Shown one piece after another: positions 1 through 6,841 of a DNA stretch of 8,902 nucleotides. Both the position numbers and the translations under genes were made by a program. The stretch comes from Clostridiales bacterium (lineage in GTDB: Bacteria; Bacillota; Clostridia; Lachnospirales; WRAX01), in contig JAISVU010000037.1 of assembly GCA_031271375.1 (NCBI GenBank), positions 1-8,902 of the forward strand. Reading direction: 5' to 3'. Each line of letters opens with the position of its first letter. Position 1 is the first letter of the stretch. Below the pieces are notes generated by a model that worked only from the letters and a program-made list of their open reading frames with translations, was not told where the DNA came from and ran no database searches.

Positions 1-840
1 TACGTTTATGAAATGCGATTTGACGAAGGCGCTTATGCGGGATATTACACCGGTTATCAGACAGACGGAATAATGAACGGCAGCGGCGTCTTCGTTTTCG
101 ACGCCGGTAATTACCGCGGGATATATGAGGGTGAGTTCGCCGATAATAAGCGCCACGGTCAGGGAAAGAACACCTATGCCAACGGCGATATTTATGAAGG
201 CGGCTGGAGCGGCGGCAATAAATCCGGGGACGGCACATTTTGGAACGAGGCTGAGGAATATTACGTGGTCGGCGCCTGGAGAAACGACAGATTAAACGGA
301 TACGCCACCCGTTACAATGCCGCCTGGGAGGTAATATATCAAGGGGATTTCGTTAATGACCTGATGCAGGGGCACGGCACATATTATTACACAGACGGCG
401 CGATGTATACAGGCGAGTGGCACGAGGATAAGCAAAGCGGCTCCGGTGAGATGATGTACGCCGACGGCGGCCGCTACGCCGGCGGTTGGAGCGGAGGTAT
501 GAGAAGCGGGGAAGGGACGCTGTTCGGCAGCGACGGAACGGTTATATACAGCGGGGCTTGGGTCAACGGCGAACCGGCGCCTGCGCGGCAGGCAGATCCC
601 GGCATTGGCGCCGGGGAGAGCTCTGTCATTATCAGCGACATCGGCGGCCTGCCCGAGGCGAATGTAAAGGTATACAGATATAATGAGGTAATGGATACGC
701 TGCTGCTGGAAGCCGAGGTTACGGTCAGCGGGTCGGAGCTTCCTGTCGCCATACCCGTATCGGGAAAAGGATGGGCTGCATTCCATATCTATATAAACGA
801 CGCGCCTAATCGGTTAGACCAGATTTATTTAGGCGATTAG
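1..840 (+). CDS. MORN-repeat protein, 5' end outside the window
   Basis: The frame is open from base 1 (Y-V-Y-E before the first ATG at position 13), and the text before that ATG already looks like repeat sequence, so the gene most likely starts upstream and 280 codons are visible. About seven MORN-type units of 20-25 residues are seen, with cores such as YEGEF...RHGQG, YEGGW...KSGDG, YQGDF...MQGHG, YTGEW...QSGSG and YAGGW...RSGEG; an eighth is cut short at YSGAW. MORN repeats form an elongated beta-hairpin sheet; bacterial versions have varied, mostly unknown roles. After a Pro/Ala/Gly linker (about window residues 190-207) comes a roughly 70-residue beta-rich tail that I do not recognise (IGGLPEANVKVYRYNEVM onward). 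No signal peptide or membrane segment is visible in this part. The last 35 bp overlap the convergent kinase gene. MORN assignment is firm; function is unknown. Confidence 0.9.
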   Translation, partial: YVYEMRFDEGAYAGYYTGYQTDGIMNGSGVFVFDAGNYRGIYEGEFADNKRHGQGKNTYANGDIYEGGWSGGNKSGDGTFWNEAEEYYVVGAWRNDRLNGYATRYNAAWEVIYQGDFVNDLMQGHGTYYYTDGAMYTGEWHEDKQSGSGEMMYADGGRYAGGWSGGMRSGEGTLFGSDGTVIYSGAWVNGEPAPARQADPGIGAGESSVIISDIGGLPEANVKVYRYNEVMDTLLLEAEVTVSGSELPVAIPVSGKGWAAFHIYINDAPNRLDQIYLGD

Positions 841-841
841 G
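805..841. repeat. Imperfect palindrome spanning the convergent gene ends
   Basis: CCTAATCG (805-812) and CGATTAGG (834-841) form an 8-bp inverted repeat around 21 bases, centred on 823, with a few more symmetric matches inside. It covers the last codons of both convergent genes, each of which ends in GAT TAG. There is no T-tract on either side, so it is not a textbook intrinsic terminator, though a weak bidirectional one is possible. Confidence 0.55.
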
Positions 842-3337
842 ATATTCGAGCTTAATAATTTCTACAAGAGCTTCATACTGAGCCTTTACCGCAGTAAGCA
901 GCTCACCGGCCACGTCATAAGCCTCCTGTTTCAAGGCCTGCTCCAGCCGGTAAACCGTTTCAGACAAACCGTCCATGCTTAGGTTTGCGGTTATGCCCTT
1001 TAAGGCATGTGCCGCTTTCCGCGCCGCCTCATAGTCTTTGGATCGCATCGCGTCCATAAGCGTATCATAGCTCTTATCCGCCGGGAACTTTTTTAATATG
1101 CTTTCGTAGGCTTTGCGGTTCCCGGCAAGGCGCGCAAGGCCCGACCGAACGTTTACCCCGCGCGCGGCAACGGCTTCAAGCAGGGAATCCCCTTCAATAA
1201 CGGCCGCGCCGCCGCCGCTTGGCCCAGCGTCTTTAAACGCAGCGTCTGGAAGGTACTTTAATAAAACATGTTTCAGCGTTTCAAAATTAACGGGCTTCGC
1301 AACATGGGCGTTCATCCCCGCGGAAAGGGCCTCGCGCACGTCATCCTCGAACGCGTTAGCCGTCATCGCGATAATCGGAACGGTCTTGGCGTCGGGGCGG
1401 GGCAGTTCACGGATAGCCGCCGCGGCCTGGCATCCCGTCATTACCGGCATCTGCATATCCATCAGTATTATCTCGTATTCCCCGGGCCGCGAATTATTGA
1501 ATTTCTCTACGGCCTCTTTACCGTTCACGGCGCAGTCCAGCGCAATCCCGGCGGCCGTCAGTATCTCGACGGCTATCTCGGTGTTCAGCTCGTTGTCCTC
1601 CGCCATAAGGATGCGGACGCCGTCCAGCCGTATGCCGTTTGCGGATGACACGGCGTCCGGTTCGTCCGATACCGCAGTTCTAAGGCTCTGTATCGCGTTA
1701 AAGAGCGTGGAGCAATAGAAAGGCTTCTGAATAATTTTGATTGACGCTGAGGTCTCGGCGCCGTCAAATACCGAGCTTACTAAAACCGGGAGTTTTTCGT
1801 CTAACTGCTCAAGTAAATGCGGCATAGAGGTATCAATAATCGCGGCGTCGTATTGCCCGGCTTTCAGCAGGGCCACCGCTTCCTCGGGATTGGCGGCCGC
1901 TGCGGCCGTTATACCCAGCCTTCCCAGCGTGTTAATAACGTCGGCGCATACGGCCCCGTCTTTATCCGCGATGATCACGCGCAGGCCGTTTAACGCGGCG
2001 GGCGCGGCCCAGGCATTGCCCAGCGGGAACTCCAGCGTCACTATAAATGTCGTTCCCCTGTCTTTCTCGCTCTCTATCCCTATATCGCCGCCCATCATGT
2101 CCGCAATCCGCTTCGCTATGGAGAGGCCCAAGCCCGAACCCTCAATTTTATCAATCCGGGAATCCTGCTCGCGGGAGAACGAATCGAAAATATGCTGAAG
2201 GAACTCCTCGCTCATCCCTATCCCGGTGTCCTGTATCGTGAACTCAAAGCGCGCAATGTCTTCATTTTCCACCGGCAGCTCTTTTATTGCCAACCTTACC
2301 GCGCCGCCAACCGAGGTGAATTTAACCGCGTTGGACAATATGTTGATGAACAGCTGGTTAAGACGCAGCTGATCCCCCAGGACCGTCTCGTGGACGACGG
2401 AAAAAACCGAGACGTCCAGCTCCTGGTTTTTGGCCTTCATCTGCTGCCCAATGATGTTTATAAGGCCCCTAGTAAAGTCCGGCAGAAAGACTTCCGCAGC
2501 GTTAAGATAGAATTTGCCGCTCTCGATCTTCGACATGTCCAGCACGTCGTTTATCAAGGTTTGCAAGTGCTTGGACGATTTCTCTATTTTGCGCAGGCAG
2601 TCGCCTAGTTTTATCGGGTTGTTCAGGTTTCCCGACGCGATATATGTCATGCCGATGATACCGTTTAGCGGGGTTCTTATGTCATGCGACATATTGGAAA
2701 GGAATAAACTCTTGGCCTGGCTCGCTTCGTTCGCCCTTGTGATCGCTTCTTCCAGCTGCCGGTTTTTGTCCTGCAGAACCTCCATCTGCTTGCGCTCGGC
2801 GCGGCGCATCATGTACATCGCGATAATAACGACAGCTACGATAACCGTAATCGCGGCAATGCCTGCCATTATCAGCATTTCGGCGCCGACTACCTTGCCC
2901 TCCGAGCCATACTCGGCGTTATGCGTGGCTTCGTCGGCTTTTTGGAAGTGGCTTTCGCTTACTTCAAGCAGGGCGTCGCCGGTGGTGAGGCCGTCGCGGT
3001 AAAGCATTATTGAGGTCTTCAAGTCCTCCCAAATTACGATGAGATCGCTGATAGAGGCTTGAAAGGGTTCATAATCCATATAGACTATATCATAATTATT
3101 CTCGTGCCCGGCAAGCCCGTATATATATTCCTCCAGCGCGGCCATCAGATTGTCATTCGGCCTGCGGGACAGCTCCAGCTTGACAAGGCGCTGGGTCGCC
3201 CCGCGCACCAGCCCGGAATAGTTGACGACGCGCGCGTCGCCGGACATCTCGTGAACGGCGCGCAGTATTAAGAAGTTCTGCAAAAACAAGATAACGGCAA
3301 AAATGACTATCACATATAATAAGTTAAACTTTTTCAT
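806..3337 (-). CDS. Hybrid sensor histidine kinase (HisKA-HATPase-REC-REC-Hpt)
   Basis: A membrane hybrid kinase of 843 aa. TM1 lies at about residues 7-27, an extracytoplasmic sensor region at 28-150, and TM2 at about 151-175. A linker coiled coil follows, then HisKA with the phospho-accepting His218 in SHDIRTP. The HATPase domain shows the N box (332-340), DTGIG (370-374) and GSGLGLS (400-406). REC1 (about 452-552) keeps Asp502 and Lys538 but is shortened. REC2 (about 573-697) has Glu580/Asp581, Asp627 in LMDMQMP, Thr659 and Lys681. The Hpt domain carries His777 in AHALKG. All parts of an internal His-Asp-His relay are present. The sensor start (NYSGLVRGATQRLVK) recalls PilJ/NarX-like helical sensors; this is tentative and the ligand is unknown. 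The ATG overlaps the upstream stop as ATGA and has a purine-rich AGGGGTGGG upstream. No DNA-binding output or separate response regulator is seen. Confidence 0.95.
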   Translation of the reverse strand: MKKFNLLYVIVIFAVILFLQNFLILRAVHEMSGDARVVNYSGLVRGATQRLVKLELSRRPNDNLMAALEEYIYGLAGHENNYDIVYMDYEPFQASISDLIVIWEDLKTSIMLYRDGLTTGDALLEVSESHFQKADEATHNAEYGSEGKVVGAEMLIMAGIAAITVIVAVVIIAMYMMRRAERKQMEVLQDKNRQLEEAITRANEASQAKSLFLSNMSHDIRTPLNGIIGMTYIASGNLNNPIKLGDCLRKIEKSSKHLQTLINDVLDMSKIESGKFYLNAAEVFLPDFTRGLINIIGQQMKAKNQELDVSVFSVVHETVLGDQLRLNQLFINILSNAVKFTSVGGAVRLAIKELPVENEDIARFEFTIQDTGIGMSEEFLQHIFDSFSREQDSRIDKIEGSGLGLSIAKRIADMMGGDIGIESEKDRGTTFIVTLEFPLGNAWAAPAALNGLRVIIADKDGAVCADVINTLGRLGITAAAAANPEEAVALLKAGQYDAAIIDTSMPHLLEQLDEKLPVLVSSVFDGAETSASIKIIQKPFYCSTLFNAIQSLRTAVSDEPDAVSSANGIRLDGVRILMAEDNELNTEIAVEILTAAGIALDCAVNGKEAVEKFNNSRPGEYEIILMDMQMPVMTGCQAAAAIRELPRPDAKTVPIIAMTANAFEDDVREALSAGMNAHVAKPVNFETLKHVLLKYLPDAAFKDAGPSGGGAAVIEGDSLLEAVAARGVNVRSGLARLAGNRKAYESILKKFPADKSYDTLMDAMRSKDYEAARKAAHALKGITANLSMDGLSETVYRLEQALKQEAYDVAGELLTAVKAQYEALVEIIKLEYPNRLNKSGLTD

Positions 3338-4197
3338 CGGCCCACCCCTGAGGTCAGGATAATGTTCTGGGTTTCGTCAGCCATTATATTCATCTTCAGC
3401 GCCCCCGCGAAGTAAGCCGTTACTATATATAACCGGTCATTCAAAACACGCACCGCGTAATTCCGGTGGGTTCCGCTTTCGAAATTCTGCGGGAGCGTGA
3501 CGCTGTCGACCCGTTCGCCTTCCAGGTCTATCGTCACGCTGTTCGTGCTTTGATCCCATCCGATATCATAGCCAAAGGCTTCGCAAACCGACCTCAGCGG
3601 CAAATAATAAATATCGTTAATAATAACGACGCCTGCATCAAGAACGGCGCCGCCTGCGATAACCGCTAGGCTGCGTTCCTCCTGCTGGCCCGACGCAAGG
3701 CCGATGCACCTTTTTATCTGCGCCGCCGTCATTACAACGGACAGCACGGCATCGTACCCAGGCCTGTCGGCGGCCGGCATCTCCGCGTCGGGAATGTCCG
3801 GCGCGACGGCGAACACATAATCCTGGGTTTTCATAACCACGATCAGCGGGGTCGCGTTATCCCTCCACTGGGTTTTGTCATAGACAAGGAGGCGCATAAT
3901 AGCCCATTCCTGCGAACCTGTGTATTCTATTGTAAACCAGTCCAGCACCGCGTCGTTTTCCGGCAGAATCCTGCGTTTAACGCTTACCATCGGAAGGCCT
4001 GCGGCATCATACCACGCCTCCGGCATGTTAAAATAGAACGACGCATTCTGCCCGGAGAAGCGCCTTTCCGAGATATCCACCGCGTATTCGGTGATCCCTT
4101 GCTGTTCCGCCGCCCGCAAACTTCCGGCGAACGCGGACACAGAGATTAAAGCCGCCAGTACGGCGGCTATAATCCTATGCGCGGTATTAAATGACAT
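3334..4197 (-). CDS. Secreted protein with copper-amine-oxidase-N-like (stalk) domain
   Basis: A 287-aa protein from the ATG at 4197; an in-frame GTG at 4206 would add three residues. I prefer the ATG because it gives a normal signal peptide and has AAGAG about 8 nt upstream. The N-terminus is a Sec signal (basic His-Arg, then IIAAVLAALISVSAFA), with likely cleavage after SAFA or LRA; there is no lipobox cysteine. Residues about 45-165 form a region with FYFNMPEAW, LLVYDKTQW and DYVFAVAP, resembling, from memory, an unnamed domain of clostridial secreted proteins. The C-terminal part has the copper-amine-oxidase N-like signature YYLPLRSVCEAFGYDIGWD followed by TNSVTIDL, then a second, more diverged half to the end. 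In Bacillota this domain usually serves as an envelope-associated module, not an oxidase. The gene overlaps pgi by 11 bp and the kinase by 4 bp, which suggests coupled translation and a role near the sensor. Domain call fairly sure; function inferred. Confidence 0.88.
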   Translation of the reverse strand: MSFNTAHRIIAAVLAALISVSAFAGSLRAAEQQGITEYAVDISERRFSGQNASFYFNMPEAWYDAAGLPMVSVKRRILPENDAVLDWFTIEYTGSQEWAIMRLLVYDKTQWRDNATPLIVVMKTQDYVFAVAPDIPDAEMPAADRPGYDAVLSVVMTAAQIKRCIGLASGQQEERSLAVIAGGAVLDAGVVIINDIYYLPLRSVCEAFGYDIGWDQSTNSVTIDLEGERVDSVTLPQNFESGTHRNYAVRVLNDRLYIVTAYFAGALKMNIMADETQNIILTSGVGR

Positions 4198-5596
4198 ACC
4201 TCTCACTCTTCGCGGGACGCGCGTCCAGCTCCTTCTTCTTCTCTTCGTAGCCCGGCCTGCCGAAATAGGCGTAAGCGGCGTTCTTGCCCTCCTCGACGCC
4301 TGGCTGGTCGAAGGCGTTAATGCCCATCAGTTCCCCGGCGAAGGCGGTGGCGGCTTCGAAGAGGTATAACAGCTGGCCAAGGCCGCGTTCGTCAACCTTA
4401 GGCAGGGTGATAGTCATGCTGGGCCTTCCGGCCTTTTGCAGGGCGTATTCGGTGGCCATCCGCTCCACATTAATCAGCTCGTTATGGGTAACGCCGCCGA
4501 GGAACCCCAGGCTTGGCACATCGCCAAAGCTCTTGGGGATAGTCAGCGCCTCGCGGTACTCGTCAACGCCGAGGAACACCACCAGCTTATCGAACGGGCC
4601 TTCGGCATACAGCTGAACCTGGGAATGCTGATCTGTAACGCCCAGGGCTTTGACGGGCGTCTGCCCCGCGAAGACCTCTTCCCCCCGCGTATTATAACGC
4701 TTGCCCAGCGACTCCGCCCACAGCTGGGCGTACCAGTCCGAGATATACTTAAGCGAATCGGCGTAGGGCATCATAACGCTTATGTTCATGCCTTTACCCA
4801 TCGCGATATAGTGCAGCGCCGCGTACATGTATGCAGGGTTTTCCCGGACATTCCCGCGCTTGCAGACATCATCCATCTCCGCCGCCCCGCGCAGCAGTTC
4901 CAGAATATCTATGCCGCAGAAGGCAGCGGGCAGCAGGCCTACCGGGCATAACTGCGAAAACCGCCCGCCGACGCCCGCCGGGATATAGAAGGTCTTGTAT
5001 CCTTCCTCACGCGCGATCTTTATAAGGTTGCCGTTCGATTGATCCGTTGTGCAGACGATGCGTTTGCGGGTATCTTCCTTGCCCAATTCCCTTTCCAGCA
5101 GCTCTTTTATTATCATAAACTGCGACATCGTCTCGGACGTGCTGCCGGACTTGGAAACCACGTTAAACAGGCAGTGTTTTGGATCAACGGTCTTGAACAG
5201 GTACACAAGCCGCTCGGGGTCTACATTGTCGGCCACATAAAATTTCGGATGCCCGCCGCGCTCCTCCAAAGACAGCTCGTTATAATAAGGGTTGTTGATG
5301 GCCTGCTGCACCGCCATCGGCCCCAGGGCAGAGCCGCCGATACCCAGCAGTACAAAGGCGTCGACATCCATGTCCGCCCTTGCTTCGGTTTCCTTCACAT
5401 AGTCCAAAATCTCTTCTGCGGCGGCGATTTGGTTACGCGGCAGATCGCGAAAGTCCATCTTCCCGGCGGCCCGCTTGGACACCATCGCTGTATGCGCGTC
5501 CGCGAACCGTCCTTGAAGGGCCTCCAGCTCCGCTTCCGTTATGCCACGGCTGCCTACGGCCGCCTCCATCATGTTATTATAATCTAATCTAAGCAT
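4187..5596 (-). CDS. pgi: Glucose-6-phosphate isomerase
   Basis: This 469-aa cytoplasmic enzyme interconverts glucose 6-phosphate and fructose 6-phosphate in glycolysis and gluconeogenesis. The length fits the short bacterial form (about 450 aa) rather than the roughly 550-aa proteobacterial or eukaryotic form. Motifs seen: LGIGGSALGP (84-93); the sugar-phosphate loop SKSGSTSET (148-156); GVGGRFS (208-214) with the conserved Arg212; WAESLGKR with the presumed catalytic base Glu295; TDQHSQ with His324; and the family signature FDQPGVEEGK ending at Lys438. No key residue is missing. The ATG at 5596 is preceded by GGGAGGA (5602-5608) at 5-nt spacing, a strong ribosome-binding site. The gene lies 47 bp downstream of the reductase, with a palindrome in the gap, and its stop overlaps the stalk gene start. 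The short C-terminal tail after the signature (EEKKKELDARPAKSERYVI) is charged and of no evident function. Confidence 0.98.
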   Translation of the reverse strand: MLRLDYNNMMEAAVGSRGITEAELEALQGRFADAHTAMVSKRAAGKMDFRDLPRNQIAAAEEILDYVKETEARADMDVDAFVLLGIGGSALGPMAVQQAINNPYYNELSLEERGGHPKFYVADNVDPERLVYLFKTVDPKHCLFNVVSKSGSTSETMSQFMIIKELLERELGKEDTRKRIVCTTDQSNGNLIKIAREEGYKTFYIPAGVGGRFSQLCPVGLLPAAFCGIDILELLRGAAEMDDVCKRGNVRENPAYMYAALHYIAMGKGMNISVMMPYADSLKYISDWYAQLWAESLGKRYNTRGEEVFAGQTPVKALGVTDQHSQVQLYAEGPFDKLVVFLGVDEYREALTIPKSFGDVPSLGFLGGVTHNELINVERMATEYALQKAGRPSMTITLPKVDERGLGQLLYLFEAATAFAGELMGINAFDQPGVEEGKNAAYAYFGRPGYEEKKKELDARPAKSERYVI

Positions 5597-5615
5597 GTTA
5601 TTCCTCCCATATTCC

Positions 5616-5643
5616 CGTAGGGCGGGATGACCCCGCCCCTACG
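5616..5643. repeat. GC-rich extragenic palindrome between reductase and pgi
   Basis: On the minus strand, CGTAGGGGCGGG pairs with CCCGCCCTACG across a 5-base loop: an 11-bp stem with a single bulged base. It starts on the base right after the reductase TAA (5646-5644) and ends about 7 bp before the pgi Shine-Dalgarno. No T-run follows, so it is unlikely to be a strong terminator. It looks like a REP-type dispersed element or an mRNA-stability or processing hairpin within the operon. Similar GTAGGGGCGGG palindromes occur, from memory, in many bacterial intergenic regions. Confidence 0.7.
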
Positions 5644-6660
5644 TTAGCCATTCTCTACAATGCGAAAATACTCTTTCTGCTGCAGCTTCAGCAGCGCCGG
5701 GATATCCAGCCCGTATGGGCAGCGGGACTTGCATCCGCCGCAGCCCGTGCAGCCGTCTATCTTGCGCATTTCGGCCTGCCACTCGGGGGTCGTCCAGTTT
5801 TGCTTAACCGTCCTGCCAAGAAGCATCGTCACCCTCGCGGCGTTGGGGATGGGTATACCGGCGGGGCAGGGCAGGCAGTATCCGCAGCTGCGGCAGAAGT
5901 TCCCGGCGAGGGCGGCTTTGTCGGCTTCTATAACCCCAAGCATTTCATCGTCCAATATGGGCGGCGCTTCTTCGTACTCTAGGAACTCGTCAATCTCGGC
6001 CATATGCTGTATGCCCCAGATGGGGATTACGTTTTTGAACTGGCGCAGGAACGCGAACGCCGCCTTCGCGTTGGTTAGAAGCCCGCCGCAAAGGGCTTTC
6101 ATCGCGAGGAAGCCTATATTACGCTCTTCGCACAGGCGAACCAGCTCCAGCTCGTCGTCTGATGACAGATACGAAAGCGGGTATTGCAGCGTATCGTAAA
6201 GACCGGACAGAACGGCTTCCTTCGCCAGGTCCTTGCTGTGGTTTGTTATGCCGATATGGCGGATCTTGCCTTCCTTCTTCGCTTTAAGCAGGCAGTCGTA
6301 CACCCCGTCCTCGCCGCCCGGCTTGGGCACGAAGCCGGGGTTATGCACCTGAATCACGTCTATGTAATCCGTGCGCATCATCTTCAGGCTGTTGTCTATA
6401 TTGGCGGCGATACGCTCGGGAGCAAGCGGCGCCGATTTAGTACACAGCACGATCCTGTCCCTCACGCCGCTCAGGGCGGTTCCGATCCGGTCCTCGCTGG
6501 TTGTGTACCCGTTGGCGGTGTCGAATAACGTTACCCCGCCGCCATAAGCCCTGCGCAGCAGGGCGGAGCTCTCCTCGTATGTCACACGCTGTATCGGTAT
6601 GCAGCCGAACCCCGTGCGGCCCACCGTGAGCCCGGTTTTGCCAAATATCGTCTGTTCCAT
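5644..6660 (-). CDS. Aldo/keto reductase with C-terminal 4Fe-4S ferredoxin-type motifs
   Basis: A 338-aa cytoplasmic oxidoreductase. Residues about 1-240 form an aldo/keto reductase TIM barrel with the catalytic tetrad visible: Asp47 and Tyr52 (FDTANGY), Lys75 (LCTKS) and His106 (VIQVHNP). Later barrel segments include HIGITNHS and GFLAMKALCGG. The C-terminal region carries two cysteine sets, C256-x2-C259-x2-C262-x2-CP and C304-x2-C307-x2-C310-x3-CP, typical of the ferredoxin-like extension of a large AKR subgroup in anaerobes. This suggests electron exchange between iron-sulfur clusters and NAD(P)H or a bound substrate. The substrate cannot be read from the sequence. The ATG at 6660 has GGAGG (6666-6670) at 5-nt spacing and a good promoter about 35 bp upstream, so it is probably the first gene of a four-gene unit with pgi, the stalk protein and the kinase. 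Confidence 0.95.
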   Translation of the reverse strand: MEQTIFGKTGLTVGRTGFGCIPIQRVTYEESSALLRRAYGGGVTLFDTANGYTTSEDRIGTALSGVRDRIVLCTKSAPLAPERIAANIDNSLKMMRTDYIDVIQVHNPGFVPKPGGEDGVYDCLLKAKKEGKIRHIGITNHSKDLAKEAVLSGLYDTLQYPLSYLSSDDELELVRLCEERNIGFLAMKALCGGLLTNAKAAFAFLRQFKNVIPIWGIQHMAEIDEFLEYEEAPPILDDEMLGVIEADKAALAGNFCRSCGYCLPCPAGIPIPNAARVTMLLGRTVKQNWTTPEWQAEMRKIDGCTGCGGCKSRCPYGLDIPALLKLQQKEYFRIVENG

Positions 6661-6670
6661 AAACGCCTCC

Positions 6671-6710
6671 TTATATACTTTGATAACCGCTTGCTTTGAT
6701 TATATACTTT
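6671..6710. repeat. Direct repeat TTATATACTTT flanking the reductase transcription start
   Basis: TTATATACTTT occurs at 6671-6681 and again at 6700-6710, 29 bp apart. One copy overlaps the -10 box and the other lies just before the Shine-Dalgarno. The inner ten bases recur at 8791-8800 over the -10 box of the DUF445 promoter. It could be an operator, or AT-rich chance similarity. Confidence 0.45.
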
Positions 6711-6727
6711 TATGCCATTTATTTCAA
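6699..6727 (-). promoter_or_regulatory. Predicted vegetative promoter of the reductase-pgi-stalk-kinase unit
   Basis: On the minus strand, -35 TTGAAA (6722-6727), a 17-bp spacer and a consensus -10 TATAAT (6699-6704). The expected start is near 6692, giving a leader of about 30 nt that contains the GGAGG. Five of six bases match at -35 and all six at -10. Confidence 0.75.
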
Positions 6728-6764
6728 GAAATTTAGGTTTCAGCGACTTGAAAAGATCATTACG

Positions 6765-6827
6765 CACAGAGACACAGAGACACAGAGAGCATATGAGCTT
6801 GCCTTTGGCCCTTTCGCGCCTTTCGTG
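6765..6827. repeat. Short tandem repeats in the ABC-F/reductase intergenic region
   Basis: The 181-bp gap 6661-6841 holds, besides the promoter, two repeat patches. CACAGAGA occurs three times end to end at 6765-6788. On the minus strand, CACGAAAGG, CGCGAAAGG and a degenerate GCCAAAGG sit end to end at 6827-6802. Both word types (CTCTGTGTCTCTGTG and CACGAAAGGC-like) are, from memory, common dispersed intergenic repeats in environmental bacterial genomes. Reading through them gives a spurious frame with peptide SLCLCVSVR. I see no clear intrinsic terminator for the ABC-F gene here. Confidence 0.65.
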
Positions 6828-6841
6828 GTCAACACTTTTAT

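Noticed and set aside
292..786. Minus-strand open frame of 164 codons opposite the MORN gene
   Set aside because: No family resemblance, no convincing ribosome-binding site, and the opposite strand shows clear repeated MORN motifs.
5039..5587. Plus-strand open frame of 182 codons opposite pgi
   Set aside because: It is a shadow of the strongly conserved isomerase; the peptide has no recognisable domain. Other long antisense frames opposite the kinase and ABC-F genes are rejected for the same reason.
5616..5643. Intrinsic terminator after the reductase
   Set aside because: The stem is GC-rich but no T-run follows on the minus strand, and pgi follows closely with its own strong ribosome-binding site.
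6765..6788. CRISPR-like array
   Set aside because: The repeats are 8 bp and contiguous with no spacers, and no cas genes are present.
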